Below, in pieces: positions 35,082 through 44,316 of a stretch of DNA of 64,000 bases. A model generated the notes under the pieces. It was not told where the DNA came from. It worked only from the letters and a program-made list of their open reading frames with translations, and made no database searches. This DNA comes from Qipengyuania gelatinilytica (lineage in GTDB: Bacteria > Pseudomonadota > Alphaproteobacteria > Sphingomonadales > Sphingomonadaceae): positions 2,108,001 through 2,172,000 of the forward strand of contig NZ_CP081294.1 of the NCBI RefSeq assembly GCF_019711315.1, given 5' to 3'. Both the position numbers and the translations under genes were made by a program. Position 1 is the stretch's first letter. Every line of letters begins with the position of its first letter.

Positions 35082-36065
35082 ATGCAGCTTCGCTTAATTT
35101 CGCGTGCAGGTCCGGTCCTGCTCCTGCTCGCTCCACTGCTCGCCATAACCGCGGGGCGTTTCGCGACCCATAGCGAGCTTGCGGCAGGCAATCCGCGGAC
35201 TGCGGCGCTGCTTTTCCTGTGGCTATGCGCCGATGCGCTGGCGCTCGCCCTGATCGCGAAGGCTCCGGCGAACAAGCCGGGCCTGCGCGCATTGCTGGGG
35301 GCGATTGCGGCCGGGTGCATCGTCGCCACGCTGGCCGCGGCCGGCCCGGTTCGAAACGCCTTGCTCGATATGCATGCGGTGATAGCGGCAATGGGGCTGA
35401 CGCTTGCTGCCTATCTGGGCTGGAGCATGGTGCTTGCGTTGCGCCGCTGGCGCGCCACGCGCTCGCTGGAGCAGACGCTCGGCGAAATCCTGCCTGCTCG
35501 CCTGGTCACCTTTGCCATGCATGAAAGCGCCATGATGCGGCTCGCGCTCTTCAGTTGGGGAGCGGCGCCCGATGTGCCGCCCGGAGCGAAGGCCTTCGCA
35601 TATCACCGCGTCGTCAACCCGATGATCGCGGCCTTCCTCGTGCTTCAGCTTATCGAGATCCTCGTGGTCCACCTGCTCGTCAGCCACTGGAGCGAGCGCG
35701 CTGCGCTGGTCCTGCTGGCGCTCGGCATATGGGGCGCGCTGTTCCTGGTCGCTCTGATGAGAGCCTTTCGCCTGAAGCCCATTCTGATCGATGGGGCGGG
35801 CGTCAGGGTCCGTTCGGGGACGATCATCGACCTCTACGTCCCTTTCGACGCGATCGAAGGGATAGGGGGAGCAATCAGTGATGCGGAAACGAAACGGGGC
35901 GACGTGTTGAACGCTGCAATCCTGTCTCATCCCAACATTGTCCTGACGCTTGCCCGTCCGCTCGAACACACCGGATTTCTCGGCCGGAAGCGGATGATCA
36001 AGCGTGTTGCGTTCCGTCTCGACCAGCCAGCGCCGTTTTTCGAGGCACTCGAACACAGAATCTGA
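35082..36065 (+). CDS. Hypothetical membrane protein, 327 aa
   Basis: Not recognised. The N-terminal ~110 residues have three to four hydrophobic helices, followed by a basic segment (LALRRWRATRSLEQTLGEIL), two more helices (MIAAFLVLQLIEILVVHLLV and LLALGIWGALFLVALM) and a soluble ~100-residue C-terminal domain (RVRSGTIIDLYVPFDAIEGI). AGGGAGATG lies before the ATG. A PH-like role for the tail is possible but not shown. It ends 49 bp before rsh. Confidence 0.7.
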   Translation: MQLRLISRAGPVLLLLAPLLAITAGRFATHSELAAGNPRTAALLFLWLCADALALALIAKAPANKPGLRALLGAIAAGCIVATLAAAGPVRNALLDMHAVIAAMGLTLAAYLGWSMVLALRRWRATRSLEQTLGEILPARLVTFAMHESAMMRLALFSWGAAPDVPPGAKAFAYHRVVNPMIAAFLVLQLIEILVVHLLVSHWSERAALVLLALGIWGALFLVALMRAFRLKPILIDGAGVRVRSGTIIDLYVPFDAIEGIGGAISDAETKRGDVLNAAILSHPNIVLTLARPLEHTGFLGRKRMIKRVAFRLDQPAPFFEALEHRI

Positions 36066-36114
36066 GATTTTCCCGTTGCAATGCAGCAAGGTTTGCTCAC
36101 ATCGTGACCGAACC

Positions 36115-38208
36115 ATGCTGCGCCAGTACGAACTCGTAGAGCGGGTCCTCGAATATGACCCCGACGCCGACGAGGCGATGCTGAACCGTGCCTATGTCTA
36201 TACGGTGCAAAAGCACGGCACGCAGACCCGCGCGAGCGGCGATCCCTATTTCAGCCATCCGGTCGAAGTCGCCGGTCTGATGACCGATTTGAAACTCGAC
36301 CAGGAGACCATCGCCACCGCGCTGCTCCACGACACCGTCGAGGATACGCTGGCAACGATCGAGGATATCGAGAACAACTTCGGGCCCGACGTCGCGCGGC
36401 TGGTCGACGGGGTGACCAAGCTCTCCAAGATCGAGCAGATGCCCGAGAACGAGCGCGCGGCGGAAAACCTGCGCAAATTCCTGCTCGCCATGAGCGAGGA
36501 CATCCGCGTCCTGCTGGTGAAGCTGGGCGACCGGCTGCACAACATGCGCACGCTCCACTTCATCACGAAGCCGGAAAAGCGCCAGCGCATCGCGCGCGAG
36601 ACGATGGATATCTATGCCCCGCTGGCAGAGCGTGTGGGCATGTATGAATATATGCGCGAGATGCAGTTTCTCGCCTTCGAGCAGCTCGAGCCCGAAGCCT
36701 TCGCCACCATTACCAACCGCCTGCAACAGATCCGCGATCAGGACGGCGGGCAGGTCGATGCCATCGCGCTCGACATGAAGCATGCGCTCGCCGAAGCCGG
36801 CCTTCACGTGGAAGTGTCGGGCCGCGAGAAGCATCCCTATTCGATCTGGCGCAAGATGGCCGAGCGCCACGTGTCCTTCGAACAGGTGACCGACATCATG
36901 GCCTTCCGCGTCATCTGCGACGATGTGTCCGACTGCTATCGCGCGATGGGCGTGCTGCACACCACGTGGCAGTTCCTGCCGGGCAAGTTCAAAGACTATA
37001 TCTCGACGCCCAAGAACAACGGGTATCGCAGCCTCCACACCTCGCTGATCTACGGCAAGTCGATGCGTGTCGAGGTGCAGATCCGCACGCGCGAAATGCA
37101 CCGCACCAACGAATTCGGCCTCGCCGCGCACTGGGCCTACAAGCAGGGCAACCGTCCCGATGGTGCGGTCGGCTGGCTGCGCGACCTGATCGAGATCGTC
37201 GATGCCAGCCACGATGCCGAGGAACTGCTCGAGCATACGCGCATGGCGATCTACCAGGACCGCATCTTCGCCTTCACGCCCAAGGGTGCGCTGCACCAGC
37301 TGCCCAAGGGTTCGACCGCGGTCGACTTCGCCTTTGCCGTGCACACCGATCTCGGCGCGCAGACGGTCGGCGCGAAGATCAACGGACGCCACATGCCGCT
37401 TCGCACGCAGCTCAACAACGGCGACGTGGTGGAGATCATCAAGGGCAAGAATGCCGAGCCGCAGATGAGCTGGCTGGGCTTTGTCGTCACCGGCAAGGCG
37501 CGCGCCGCAATCCGCCGCGCAGTGCGCCTAAAGGAGCGCGGCGAGATCGCCGATCTCGGCCAGAAGCTTTATGACGAGATAGTCACCCGCGTGCCTGCCA
37601 AGATCGGCAAGAAGGCATTGCGAGAGGCCTTGAAGCGGCTCGACATGGAAGAGCCGGAAGACCTCTTCTACGCGATCGGCGCAGCCAAGATCACCGACCG
37701 TGCCGTGATGGAGGCGCTGGTTCCGGGCTGCACCGAGGGCATGGCCGACGAGGATGACGAATGGCTACGCAGCGGCAAGTCGCTCTCGATCCGCGGCCTC
37801 ACCCCGGGCGTGGGCTATACGCTCGCCGAATGCTGCCACCCGGTGCCCGGCGACCGCATCGTCGGCCTGCGCCAGCAGGACAAGGCGGTAGAGGTTCACG
37901 CCATCGACTGTCACCAGCTGGCGACCGGCATCGACAACGACTGGCTGGACCTTTCATGGGGTCGCCGCTCGCGCGGTGCCGTCGGCCGTTTGCGCGTCAC
38001 GCTTTACGACCGCCCCGGTACCTTGGCCGAGATGGCGGGCATCTTCGCGCAGAACGCGGTCAATGTGAAAAGCCTCGAGCAGACACAGCTCGACCATCCC
38101 TTCACGACCTACGAGGTCGATCTCGAAGTGGCCGACCTCGCCCACCTCACCCGCATCCTCAGCGCCCTTCGCGCCAGCGATGCCGTTGCACAGGCGGAGC
38201 GCGCATGA
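36115..38208 (+). CDS. Bifunctional (p)ppGpp synthetase/hydrolase Rsh
   Basis: 697 aa RelA/SpoT homologue, the single long RSH of alphaproteobacteria. Order: HD hydrolase domain (H72-D73 in LLHDTVED), synthetase domain (GREKHPYSIWRKM, then DIMAFRVICDDVSD), TGS (LPKGSTAVDFAFAVHTD), helical/zinc-finger region (ECCHPVPGDRI) and C-terminal ACT (RVTLYDRPGTLAEMAGIF). It makes and removes the stringent-response alarmone. The start codon overlaps no neighbour; its stop overlaps the VOC gene (ATGA). Confidence 0.95.
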   Translation: MLRQYELVERVLEYDPDADEAMLNRAYVYTVQKHGTQTRASGDPYFSHPVEVAGLMTDLKLDQETIATALLHDTVEDTLATIEDIENNFGPDVARLVDGVTKLSKIEQMPENERAAENLRKFLLAMSEDIRVLLVKLGDRLHNMRTLHFITKPEKRQRIARETMDIYAPLAERVGMYEYMREMQFLAFEQLEPEAFATITNRLQQIRDQDGGQVDAIALDMKHALAEAGLHVEVSGREKHPYSIWRKMAERHVSFEQVTDIMAFRVICDDVSDCYRAMGVLHTTWQFLPGKFKDYISTPKNNGYRSLHTSLIYGKSMRVEVQIRTREMHRTNEFGLAAHWAYKQGNRPDGAVGWLRDLIEIVDASHDAEELLEHTRMAIYQDRIFAFTPKGALHQLPKGSTAVDFAFAVHTDLGAQTVGAKINGRHMPLRTQLNNGDVVEIIKGKNAEPQMSWLGFVVTGKARAAIRRAVRLKERGEIADLGQKLYDEIVTRVPAKIGKKALREALKRLDMEEPEDLFYAIGAAKITDRAVMEALVPGCTEGMADEDDEWLRSGKSLSIRGLTPGVGYTLAECCHPVPGDRIVGLRQQDKAVEVHAIDCHQLATGIDNDWLDLSWGRRSRGAVGRLRVTLYDRPGTLAEMAGIFAQNAVNVKSLEQTQLDHPFTTYEVDLEVADLAHLTRILSALRASDAVAQAERA

Positions 38209-38570
38209 GCCTCATCACCGGCATCGACCATGTGCAACTCGCCATGCCCCATGGCGGCGAACCGCATGCGCGCGAATTCTGGACCGGGGTCATGGGGCTG
38301 GAAGAGGTTCCCAAGCCCGCGCACCTCGCGCTGAACGGCGGCTGCTGGTTCGAAGGCGAAGGCATCTCGATCCATTGCGGCGTGGAGGACGGGTTCCTGC
38401 CCGCGCGCCGCGCGCATCCGGCCCTGCTGGTCGAAAACCTCGGCGCGCTGGTGGCGAAGCTCGAAGCATCCGGCGTCGATTTCAAGCCGGGAAAGAAGCT
38501 GGAAGGCTATCGCCGCGGCGACATCAAGGACCCCTTCGGTAACCGCATCGAACTGATGGAAAAGCTCTAG
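38205..38570 (+). CDS. VOC superfamily (glyoxalase-like) protein
   Basis: 121 aa single VOC fold. It begins ITGIDHVQLAMPHGGEPHAR, ends DIKDPFGNRIELMEKL, and has the paired beta-alpha-beta modules of glyoxalase/bleomycin-resistance/dioxygenase proteins. H9 and E117 are candidate metal ligands. Overlaps the rsh stop (ATGA) and, by 4 bp, the convergent DUF1905 gene. The substrate is unknown. Confidence 0.88.
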   Translation: MSLITGIDHVQLAMPHGGEPHAREFWTGVMGLEEVPKPAHLALNGGCWFEGEGISIHCGVEDGFLPARRAHPALLVENLGALVAKLEASGVDFKPGKKLEGYRRGDIKDPFGNRIELMEKL

Positions 38571-38920
38571 AGCAATTCGAGTTCGAGTGCGACCGGATCG
38601 CCTTCGGCAAGATCTTCCGCGCGCATCACCTTTTTCGACACGAGCAGCACCCATTCGGTCTTTTTCTGTCCTACCGCTTCGCTGCTTGAGGACGTTTTCT
38701 CCCTCTGCGGGAACACCGAGGTCTTCCAGCGAGAGCAGCCGATTTCGGCCATCACCTTGACCGATCCGAAGCCGCGCTGAATCCCGAATTCGAGCCGGTG
38801 CATCAACGCGTGCGCGGCAATAGCCTCCGCGGTCTCGCCGCCGATGGTGACGAGGTGATAGGTCCTGCGATCCCCCTGCCAGCGGCGCAGGGGAAGGGTG
38901 CAGGACAGGCTTTCAGTCAC
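38567..38920 (-). CDS. DUF1905 domain protein
   Basis: 117 aa, GTG start overlapping the upstream stop (GTGA). RRWQGDRRTYHLVTIGGETA and FGIQRGFGSVKVMAEIG match the DUF1905 beta-barrel found alone or with YdeI-like domains. No biochemical function is established. Coupled to the cyclophilin-like gene. Confidence 0.8.
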   Translation of the reverse strand: MTESLSCTLPLRRWQGDRRTYHLVTIGGETAEAIAAHALMHRLEFGIQRGFGSVKVMAEIGCSRWKTSVFPQREKTSSSSEAVGQKKTEWVLLVSKKVMRAEDLAEGDPVALELELL

Positions 38921-40005
38921 TCCGCCACACGGCGAACTGGTACGGGAATGTTGCAGATGTCCGCGCCGCCGGCGGGCACGTTGAAGAACGGATCACGGCG
39001 GTTGGCGCGTGCATCGGCATAGGCCGCGAAGGTATCACCCTCTGTATCGAGATATTCGAACGCCGGACGCTCGCCTTCGGGCAGGTCGCTCGCGACGCGG
39101 ACGGTCAGGATCGGCGTACGCCGGCTCTCGTCCTCGTAGAAGCCGAGTACGCCCTTGCCGCGCGGCAGCGACGACAGGTGCTCAATGCCTTCCACGATCC
39201 GCCCGACCAATGCGATGTTGCGATCGAGATGACGCGGTGCGTGGCCGATGACCGTGTAGAGTTCGGCGCCGGTCCCCGCATCGGGAGTTAGGTTCCGACC
39301 GACACCGACCATGCCGTAGCAGTGGACGGGCCAGACGGTCTGCTTGGCCTCGTCAAACCCCAGCGGCCATCCGGCGCTGAAGCGCGCCGAGCTGGCGTAA
39401 ACATCTTGATACAGTTGCTTGCGCGTGACCGCGCTAAACATCCCGAGCAAGTCGGTCGGCAATTCGTCCGTCTTGCACATTTTTCCTTCCGGACATGCCT
39501 CCATGAGGCGTTTCATGTCGATGCCCTTGCGGCGGGGAAGTGCCGAAAGCGGCTCTTCGTAATCGGCTTCGTTCGTGGCGAGGAGACCATCCGGCAAAGT
39601 CTTCGGCTCGCCGCTTGCTTCCGGATTGTCGTAATTCGCATCGCCCCATTGGACGACATAGTTGTCCTGAACGCGGTTGACGGTGATATCGTCAAACCAG
39701 CCACTAAGAGCAAAGGTGCGGATGTTCGCGGTCCACGCTTCACTGAAGGGCGCGGGCATCAGCTGGATCACGACCTTGCGCTCGTTGCCCTCGGCATCGG
39801 GGGCGAGCGTCATCACCAGCAGGTCTTCCGGCGCGATTGCCACCCATTCGTCTGCCTCGGCCTGGGCGACGATCTCGTTAGGGCTGGGCGAGGGTTCACT
39901 GGTCTGCGCCACCGCTTCGCTACTTGAGCGCGAGGACTCCTCCTGCGCAATCGAGGGAGTGGCGAGCGCGAGCGCTGCGGCGAGCGAAATCAGGTGCTTG
40001 GTCAT
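38917..40005 (-). CDS. Periplasmic cyclophilin-type peptidyl-prolyl isomerase (divergent)
   Basis: 362 aa from MTKHLISLAAALALATPSIA with a cleavable signal. A Ser/Pro linker leads to a cyclophilin-like fold (NIRTFALSGWFDDITVNRVQDNYVVQWGD, cited in part: WFDDITVNRVQDNYVVQ) and a long insert with several cysteines (ACPEGKMCKT, CYGMVGVG). Cyclophilins isomerise prolyl bonds; here the usual active-site arginine region is altered, so activity is uncertain. Homologues are typical of sphingomonads. Confidence 0.85.
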   Translation of the reverse strand: MTKHLISLAAALALATPSIAQEESSRSSSEAVAQTSEPSPSPNEIVAQAEADEWVAIAPEDLLVMTLAPDAEGNERKVVIQLMPAPFSEAWTANIRTFALSGWFDDITVNRVQDNYVVQWGDANYDNPEASGEPKTLPDGLLATNEADYEEPLSALPRRKGIDMKRLMEACPEGKMCKTDELPTDLLGMFSAVTRKQLYQDVYASSARFSAGWPLGFDEAKQTVWPVHCYGMVGVGRNLTPDAGTGAELYTVIGHAPRHLDRNIALVGRIVEGIEHLSSLPRGKGVLGFYEDESRRTPILTVRVASDLPEGERPAFEYLDTEGDTFAAYADARANRRDPFFNVPAGGADICNIPVPVRRVAE

Positions 40006-40030
40006 GGGCGGGCAACTTGCCAGCATGCTC

Positions 40031-40078
40031 GCAAAAGAAAAGCCCCTTCACGCGCGTTTTGATGGGCGGGAAGGGGCT
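40031..40078 (-). terminator. Intrinsic terminator on the minus strand
   Basis: AGCCCCTTC (40041-40049) and GAAGGGGCT (40070-40078) form a 9-bp stem with a 20-base loop; on the minus strand it is followed by TTTTCTTTT. It lies ~140 bp beyond the tRNA-Ser(CGA) gene and ends that transcript before the cyclophilin-like gene's own start. Confidence 0.7.
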
Positions 40079-40219
40079 CTGATGCAGTGTTCGCAGGGAA
40101 TGCCATTCCGCGCAGCACCGCAACTTGGGGGGTGTAGCACAGATACGCCGGATACCGCGAACGGGTTCCCACGGTTCATCGCAAACCGGGAGACGGATGA
40201 TTGCAGCGAAGGAGGTGAC

Positions 40220-40309
<90 letters not shown>

Positions 40310-40471
40310 GCATGTCGGGTGCGCTTGAGCGGGCAGGGCCCGCAGGTCGAAGCGAGCGCGCCCATTAGCCGCCACCGACTGGCTTGCCAACCCCTTTTGA
40401 TGCCGAAATCGGGGGACGGCGACCCGCCACCCCTTGTCTATTCGCCGCAGCGCACCATATCCTGCCCACTC

Positions 40472-40852
40472 ATGGACAGGGCTACGTTTTTCTCCGCAAC
40501 GGCAGGTCGCACGATCGAGGCGCCCAGCCGCATCCGCACGCGCTTCGCCATCGGCGACGTGGTGCGCCATCGCGCCTTCGATTTTCGCGGCGTGATCTTC
40601 GATATCGATCCGGTCTTCGCCAATAGCGACGAATGGTACCAGTCGATCCCCGAAGAGATCCGGCCCGACCGCAACCAGCCGTTCTACCACCTGCTCGCCG
40701 AAAGCGATGAGAGCGATTACGTCGCCTACGTCAGCCAGCAAAACCTGATCCGCGATTCGCTGGCAGGGCCGGTGTCGCATCCCGACGTGCACCAGTACTT
40801 CGGCGATTTCGAAAACGGCCGCTATCGCATGCGGACCTGTCTCACGCACTAA
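40472..40852 (+). CDS. hspQ: Heat shock protein HspQ (hemimethylated DNA-binding YccV-like)
   Basis: 126 aa. The core (RFAIGDVVRHRAFDFRGVIF, DIDPVFANSDEWYQ, QPFYHLLAESDE, YVAYVSQQNL) is the HspQ/YccV domain; enterobacterial HspQ promotes degradation of mutated DnaA by Lon or binds hemimethylated DNA. The first ~25 residues (from MDRATFF) are longer than in E. coli. No closer start codon fits the frame. Lies between two tRNA-Ser genes. Confidence 0.92.
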   Translation: MDRATFFSATAGRTIEAPSRIRTRFAIGDVVRHRAFDFRGVIFDIDPVFANSDEWYQSIPEEIRPDRNQPFYHLLAESDESDYVAYVSQQNLIRDSLAGPVSHPDVHQYFGDFENGRYRMRTCLTH

Positions 40853-40975
40853 ATCGGCGCCACCGCGCTTCGCGCTGCTTGAGCGCGGGAATAGTTTGCG
40901 ACGCCTGCGCGCTGGAGTCTGCTTGCACCCCCTACCGAACCTCGCTAGAGGCCCGCGTTCCCTGACAGGGCGCGC

Positions 40976-41066
40976 GGAGCAGTGGCCGAGTGGTCGAAGG
41001 CGCACGCCTGGAAAGTGTGTATACGGTAACCCCGTATCGAGGGTTCGAATCCCTCCTGCTCCGCCA
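40976..41066 (+). tRNA. tRNA-Ser (anticodon GGA)
   Basis: A 91-nt class II tRNA with encoded CCA. The acceptor GGAGCAG pairs with CTGCTCC, the anticodon loop is CTGGAAA, and the long variable arm is TACGGTAACCCCGTA. Reads UCC/UCU. Shares its T-arm and variable-arm pattern with the tRNA-Ser(CGA) 670 bp away on the other strand. Confidence 0.96.
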
Positions 41067-41077
41067 TTCCCTTGCGC

Positions 41078-43297
41078 TCAGGTCTTCGGGTAGTTTTCGC
41101 CGAAGATGATCTTCGGATAGCCGCAAATCGCTCGCGAAGCTTCCATGCCCGACATCGTCGCCGCTTCCACGCAGCCGTAGTTGAGGCCGGTGTAGGTCCA
41201 GTCGCCTGCGCAGACCATGTTGCTGTAGCCTGTGTCGCTCGCCTTGATCCTGTATTGCGTGCTGTTCTTCACCGACAGGACATAGCGTTCGGACGGATCG
41301 ATATTGGCCCGCCAGAACTGGCCGTCGAACACTTCGGATTCCAGCGGCCCGGTGAGGCCATCCTCGTAGAGGGTGCGGAAATCCCAAGTGTCCGGAAAGC
41401 CGCCGTGATAGTCGCCCGATGCCACTGCGCTCGGGAACAGGAACTGGCCATTGGTGCGCAGCCATTGCGCAGCCCTGACCTTGACCGCCGCGTTCGCTTG
41501 AGCCGGAAAATTGGTGTCTGTGAAGAGCGGCTGCAGGGCGCCATCGACCATCGGGCCGCAGAAATAGAAAATTCCCTTGGGCTCGCAATCTTCCGGCCAG
41601 CTCTCGCGCGGGATCAGGTGCGACATGTCGGCGCAGGTGTTGTGCGGCTGCGCAAACCCGCCGAACACCGGATGCTCGACATCATCGCTGGCGCTCGGTT
41701 CCTGGCCTGGCAGCGCGCGCATCTCGGGCGTCGAGTGCCGCGTCCACATCTGGAAAGCCTGAGTCTGCACCGTCAGGACGTTGTGCTGCATCGCCAGCCA
41801 TTGCGGTTTCTGGTCCATCAGCTTTGCCGCGACATAGGGCACTGCGCCGAGCGAGATACCCATGATGACGTGATCGAAATGTGCGCCCTTCTCGAGCGTG
41901 AATTCGTCCACGTCCTTCCACGCGGTCCAGAAGCTCTCGAGGTTGTAGCCTTCCTTCCCGAGCTCCTTGCCCTCTTCGAGCTGCTCGTAGAGCGGCGTGC
42001 TCGGCCAGCAGGGCAGGCCCTTCACGTCGAACAGCGGATCGTAATTGTCCGGCCCGCCTTTGACGGTCGCCTGCCGGCCGATCTCGATGCGATCGATCTC
42101 GGTGCCGTCGGGCGAGGGGACAATGTCCTTCACCCGGCAGAAGTATTCGAACTTCACGCCGCGCTTCTTGAGCACCTCGTAATAGGGGGCGAAGATCGTG
42201 TCGCCCATGCCCGCCTGCATCTTGTAGGAAAAGCCGCCCTTGAAGCTGAAGCACAGGCGCAGCAGGCCGCGAAGGCCAGTGCCGGCTGCAAGATTGGGCA
42301 GCTCGTAGGAACCCTGTTCGTACGCGAAGATGCTTTCATAGGCGACGCGCAGCGCATCGGCATTGATCGCGAACTTGCGCGCTCCGTGGCCGTGCAGCCA
42401 CTCGCGCAGGTCCTGGTCGTCGAGGTGGTCGAAACCCTTTTCGAAGACGTCGTCGATCACGATGCCCTTGAACATGTAGAAACCCAGATCGAGCAGCGAG
42501 AGGAGCCGGTGCACGACCGGCTCGATGCCGAACAGGTCCTCGATCTTGGTGGCGAAGTGGGAGGTGAGCGCTTCATTGAGCCGGTTGAGGAAGCTCTCGA
42601 TCCCGGCGACGGCTTCCATCAGCTCGTGGCGCAGCACGTCGTCGATGCTCGACTGGGTGCCGATCTTCTGGAGCGTCGCGCGTGCCGCAAGGAATTCACC
42701 CGCACCGTCCTTGTCGTGGTGGTGCAGCAGACCGAAACGTTCGAGCCAGCCGCGGATATCGTGCGGCGGCGGCCCCTTGATCATCAGCTCCATCACCTTC
42801 GGGGGCACATGGTCGAGATAGTGCCGGTGAAGAAAGTCGAGCAGCCGGTCGAGTGCCTCCCATAGCGGCGGGATCTGGCCGTCACCGGGGACTTCGTGCC
42901 CGATTGCCGGGGGCTTGAGGTCCCACTGGCTCCACTTGGCATTCCAGAACTGGCAGATGATGAACAGCTCGTGCGGTTTGAAGGCCGGGTTATCGCCTCC
43001 AAGGCAGGTCGATAGCGGTGCAGACGGATCGCGGTTCAGTGCCTCGTAGCAGCGGCGCATGGCGTTGAACGAATTCTCGTAATAGCCGAACCACATGTGG
43101 AGCCCGTGCTCCTCGATCCGGTCGCCCGCCTTGCGGTTGCGCCCGCTCGCGCCCTTGCCGCCCAGCCGCCAGCCGAGCTGGTAGAAGGTGATTTCGTACT
43201 TGTCCTGCCAGCCGGGACTTTCGGTAATCTCGAATGCGGCCGTGACTGCACCGACGCCGCCTCCGAGGACGGCGATCCTGGTCTTACCCTCAGCCAT
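41078..43297 (-). CDS. FAD-dependent amine oxidase/desaturase-like flavoprotein A
   Basis: 739 aa. A Rossmann FAD fold at the N-terminus: IAVLGGGVGAVTAAFEI and LGWRLGGKGASGRN. Then HGLHMWFGYYENSFNAMRRC, as in flavin amine oxidases and carotene/squalene desaturases. The C-terminal MVCAGDWTYTGLNYGCVEAA is the second flavin segment. It has a central insert of ~200 residues relative to the shorter paralogue. Last gene of a three-gene operon, 8-bp overlap with the upstream ADC-like gene. Predicted to desaturate or deaminate/oxidise an amine or polyprenoid; the substrate is unknown. Confidence 0.8.
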   Translation of the reverse strand: MAEGKTRIAVLGGGVGAVTAAFEITESPGWQDKYEITFYQLGWRLGGKGASGRNRKAGDRIEEHGLHMWFGYYENSFNAMRRCYEALNRDPSAPLSTCLGGDNPAFKPHELFIICQFWNAKWSQWDLKPPAIGHEVPGDGQIPPLWEALDRLLDFLHRHYLDHVPPKVMELMIKGPPPHDIRGWLERFGLLHHHDKDGAGEFLAARATLQKIGTQSSIDDVLRHELMEAVAGIESFLNRLNEALTSHFATKIEDLFGIEPVVHRLLSLLDLGFYMFKGIVIDDVFEKGFDHLDDQDLREWLHGHGARKFAINADALRVAYESIFAYEQGSYELPNLAAGTGLRGLLRLCFSFKGGFSYKMQAGMGDTIFAPYYEVLKKRGVKFEYFCRVKDIVPSPDGTEIDRIEIGRQATVKGGPDNYDPLFDVKGLPCWPSTPLYEQLEEGKELGKEGYNLESFWTAWKDVDEFTLEKGAHFDHVIMGISLGAVPYVAAKLMDQKPQWLAMQHNVLTVQTQAFQMWTRHSTPEMRALPGQEPSASDDVEHPVFGGFAQPHNTCADMSHLIPRESWPEDCEPKGIFYFCGPMVDGALQPLFTDTNFPAQANAAVKVRAAQWLRTNGQFLFPSAVASGDYHGGFPDTWDFRTLYEDGLTGPLESEVFDGQFWRANIDPSERYVLSVKNSTQYRIKASDTGYSNMVCAGDWTYTGLNYGCVEAATMSGMEASRAICGYPKIIFGENYPKT

Positions 43298-44276
43298 TGC
43301 CGCCCGCCTTCCAGACTTCCTTCACGTCCTCGACGATGAAATCGATATTCGCCCAGAAGGGGAATTCGCACTTCATGCCGGCCGGATCGATCCCGAGCGA
43401 GCTGGCGATCGGGATGCTTTGGAAGTCGGCGGTGGTCATGGTGTATTCGCCGTCGAGCAGGCCGCCGCCGTGGAAGCCGGTAATCTCGCAGCCGGCCTCG
43501 ATGACGGCCTGGTAACAGGCGCGGTCACCGAACAGCGCATCGCGGAACTGCTTGAGGAATACGGCAGGTACTTCCTTGTGCCTGGCGAGGTGCAGCAGGT
43601 CGACCAGCAGGTTGAAGCCGGGCACCGGGAGGCCGCCTGACTTGTGCAGGAATCCCGCGATCGCCTTGATCGCGTCATCGATATCTTCCCACGCCTCGCC
43701 TGCCTGGCTGAGCTTCCTGGTACGTTCGATGCGCATCAGTTCCTGCACGCTTGCCTTCTTGTCGGCGCCGAGCGTGTCGATGGCGAGCGTCGAGTTGGAG
43801 AACAGCGCCGGGTCCTCGCCCTTGAGCGGGATGGTCAAGGGGCCGAGGTTCTTGGGAAAACCGTAGACTTCGCGTCCGGCAACCAGCGACCATTCGTTGT
43901 CGACCTCGATGAAGGCAGGCGACATGACGAGGCGCTGGGCGACATGCATGTCGAGTTCTTTCTTCACGAGCAACAACGGCACCCAAACCGTCCAGCAATA
44001 TTCGGGGACGTAGCCGAAGTCCTTGTCCGGCATCGTCGTCGACACGCATTTCTCGGTCCACGAATAGGTGACCAGCACGTAGTCGGTGAAGGTGCGGTAT
44101 TGCTCGTGGCTGTCACCGCGCGGTGCATTGAGCACGGGGTCGATCAGCTTCTCCTGAATCGTCGCGCGGTCTGCCTCGATGTAGAAACCGTAGAGCTGCA
44201 TGCCGATGCAGGCGAACGGAGGCTTGCGGGAAGGTTCTCCCGGACGCACGACATATTCGGGCAAATTGCTTCCCAT
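43290..44276 (-). CDS. Acetoacetate decarboxylase family protein
   Basis: 328 aa. The ADC-fold signature GREVYGFPKNLGPLTIPLKG places K142 at the position of the Schiff-base lysine in true acetoacetate decarboxylases; the next residue, lysine in those enzymes, is N143 here. Many ADC-like proteins without decarboxylase activity catalyse aldol/dehydration chemistry instead. The N-terminus LPEYVVRPGEPSRKPPF and a longer C-terminal half (about 180-328) are not typical of clostridial ADC. The ATG is at 44276; the gene sits between two related flavoproteins, strongly suggesting one pathway. Confidence 0.75.
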   Translation of the reverse strand: MGSNLPEYVVRPGEPSRKPPFACIGMQLYGFYIEADRATIQEKLIDPVLNAPRGDSHEQYRTFTDYVLVTYSWTEKCVSTTMPDKDFGYVPEYCWTVWVPLLLVKKELDMHVAQRLVMSPAFIEVDNEWSLVAGREVYGFPKNLGPLTIPLKGEDPALFSNSTLAIDTLGADKKASVQELMRIERTRKLSQAGEAWEDIDDAIKAIAGFLHKSGGLPVPGFNLLVDLLHLARHKEVPAVFLKQFRDALFGDRACYQAVIEAGCEITGFHGGGLLDGEYTMTTADFQSIPIASSLGIDPAGMKCEFPFWANIDFIVEDVKEVWKAGGNG

Positions 44277-44316
44277 TCTGGTTCTCCTCCCAAATTTCCC
44301 GCGACCGCTCGTTCTC

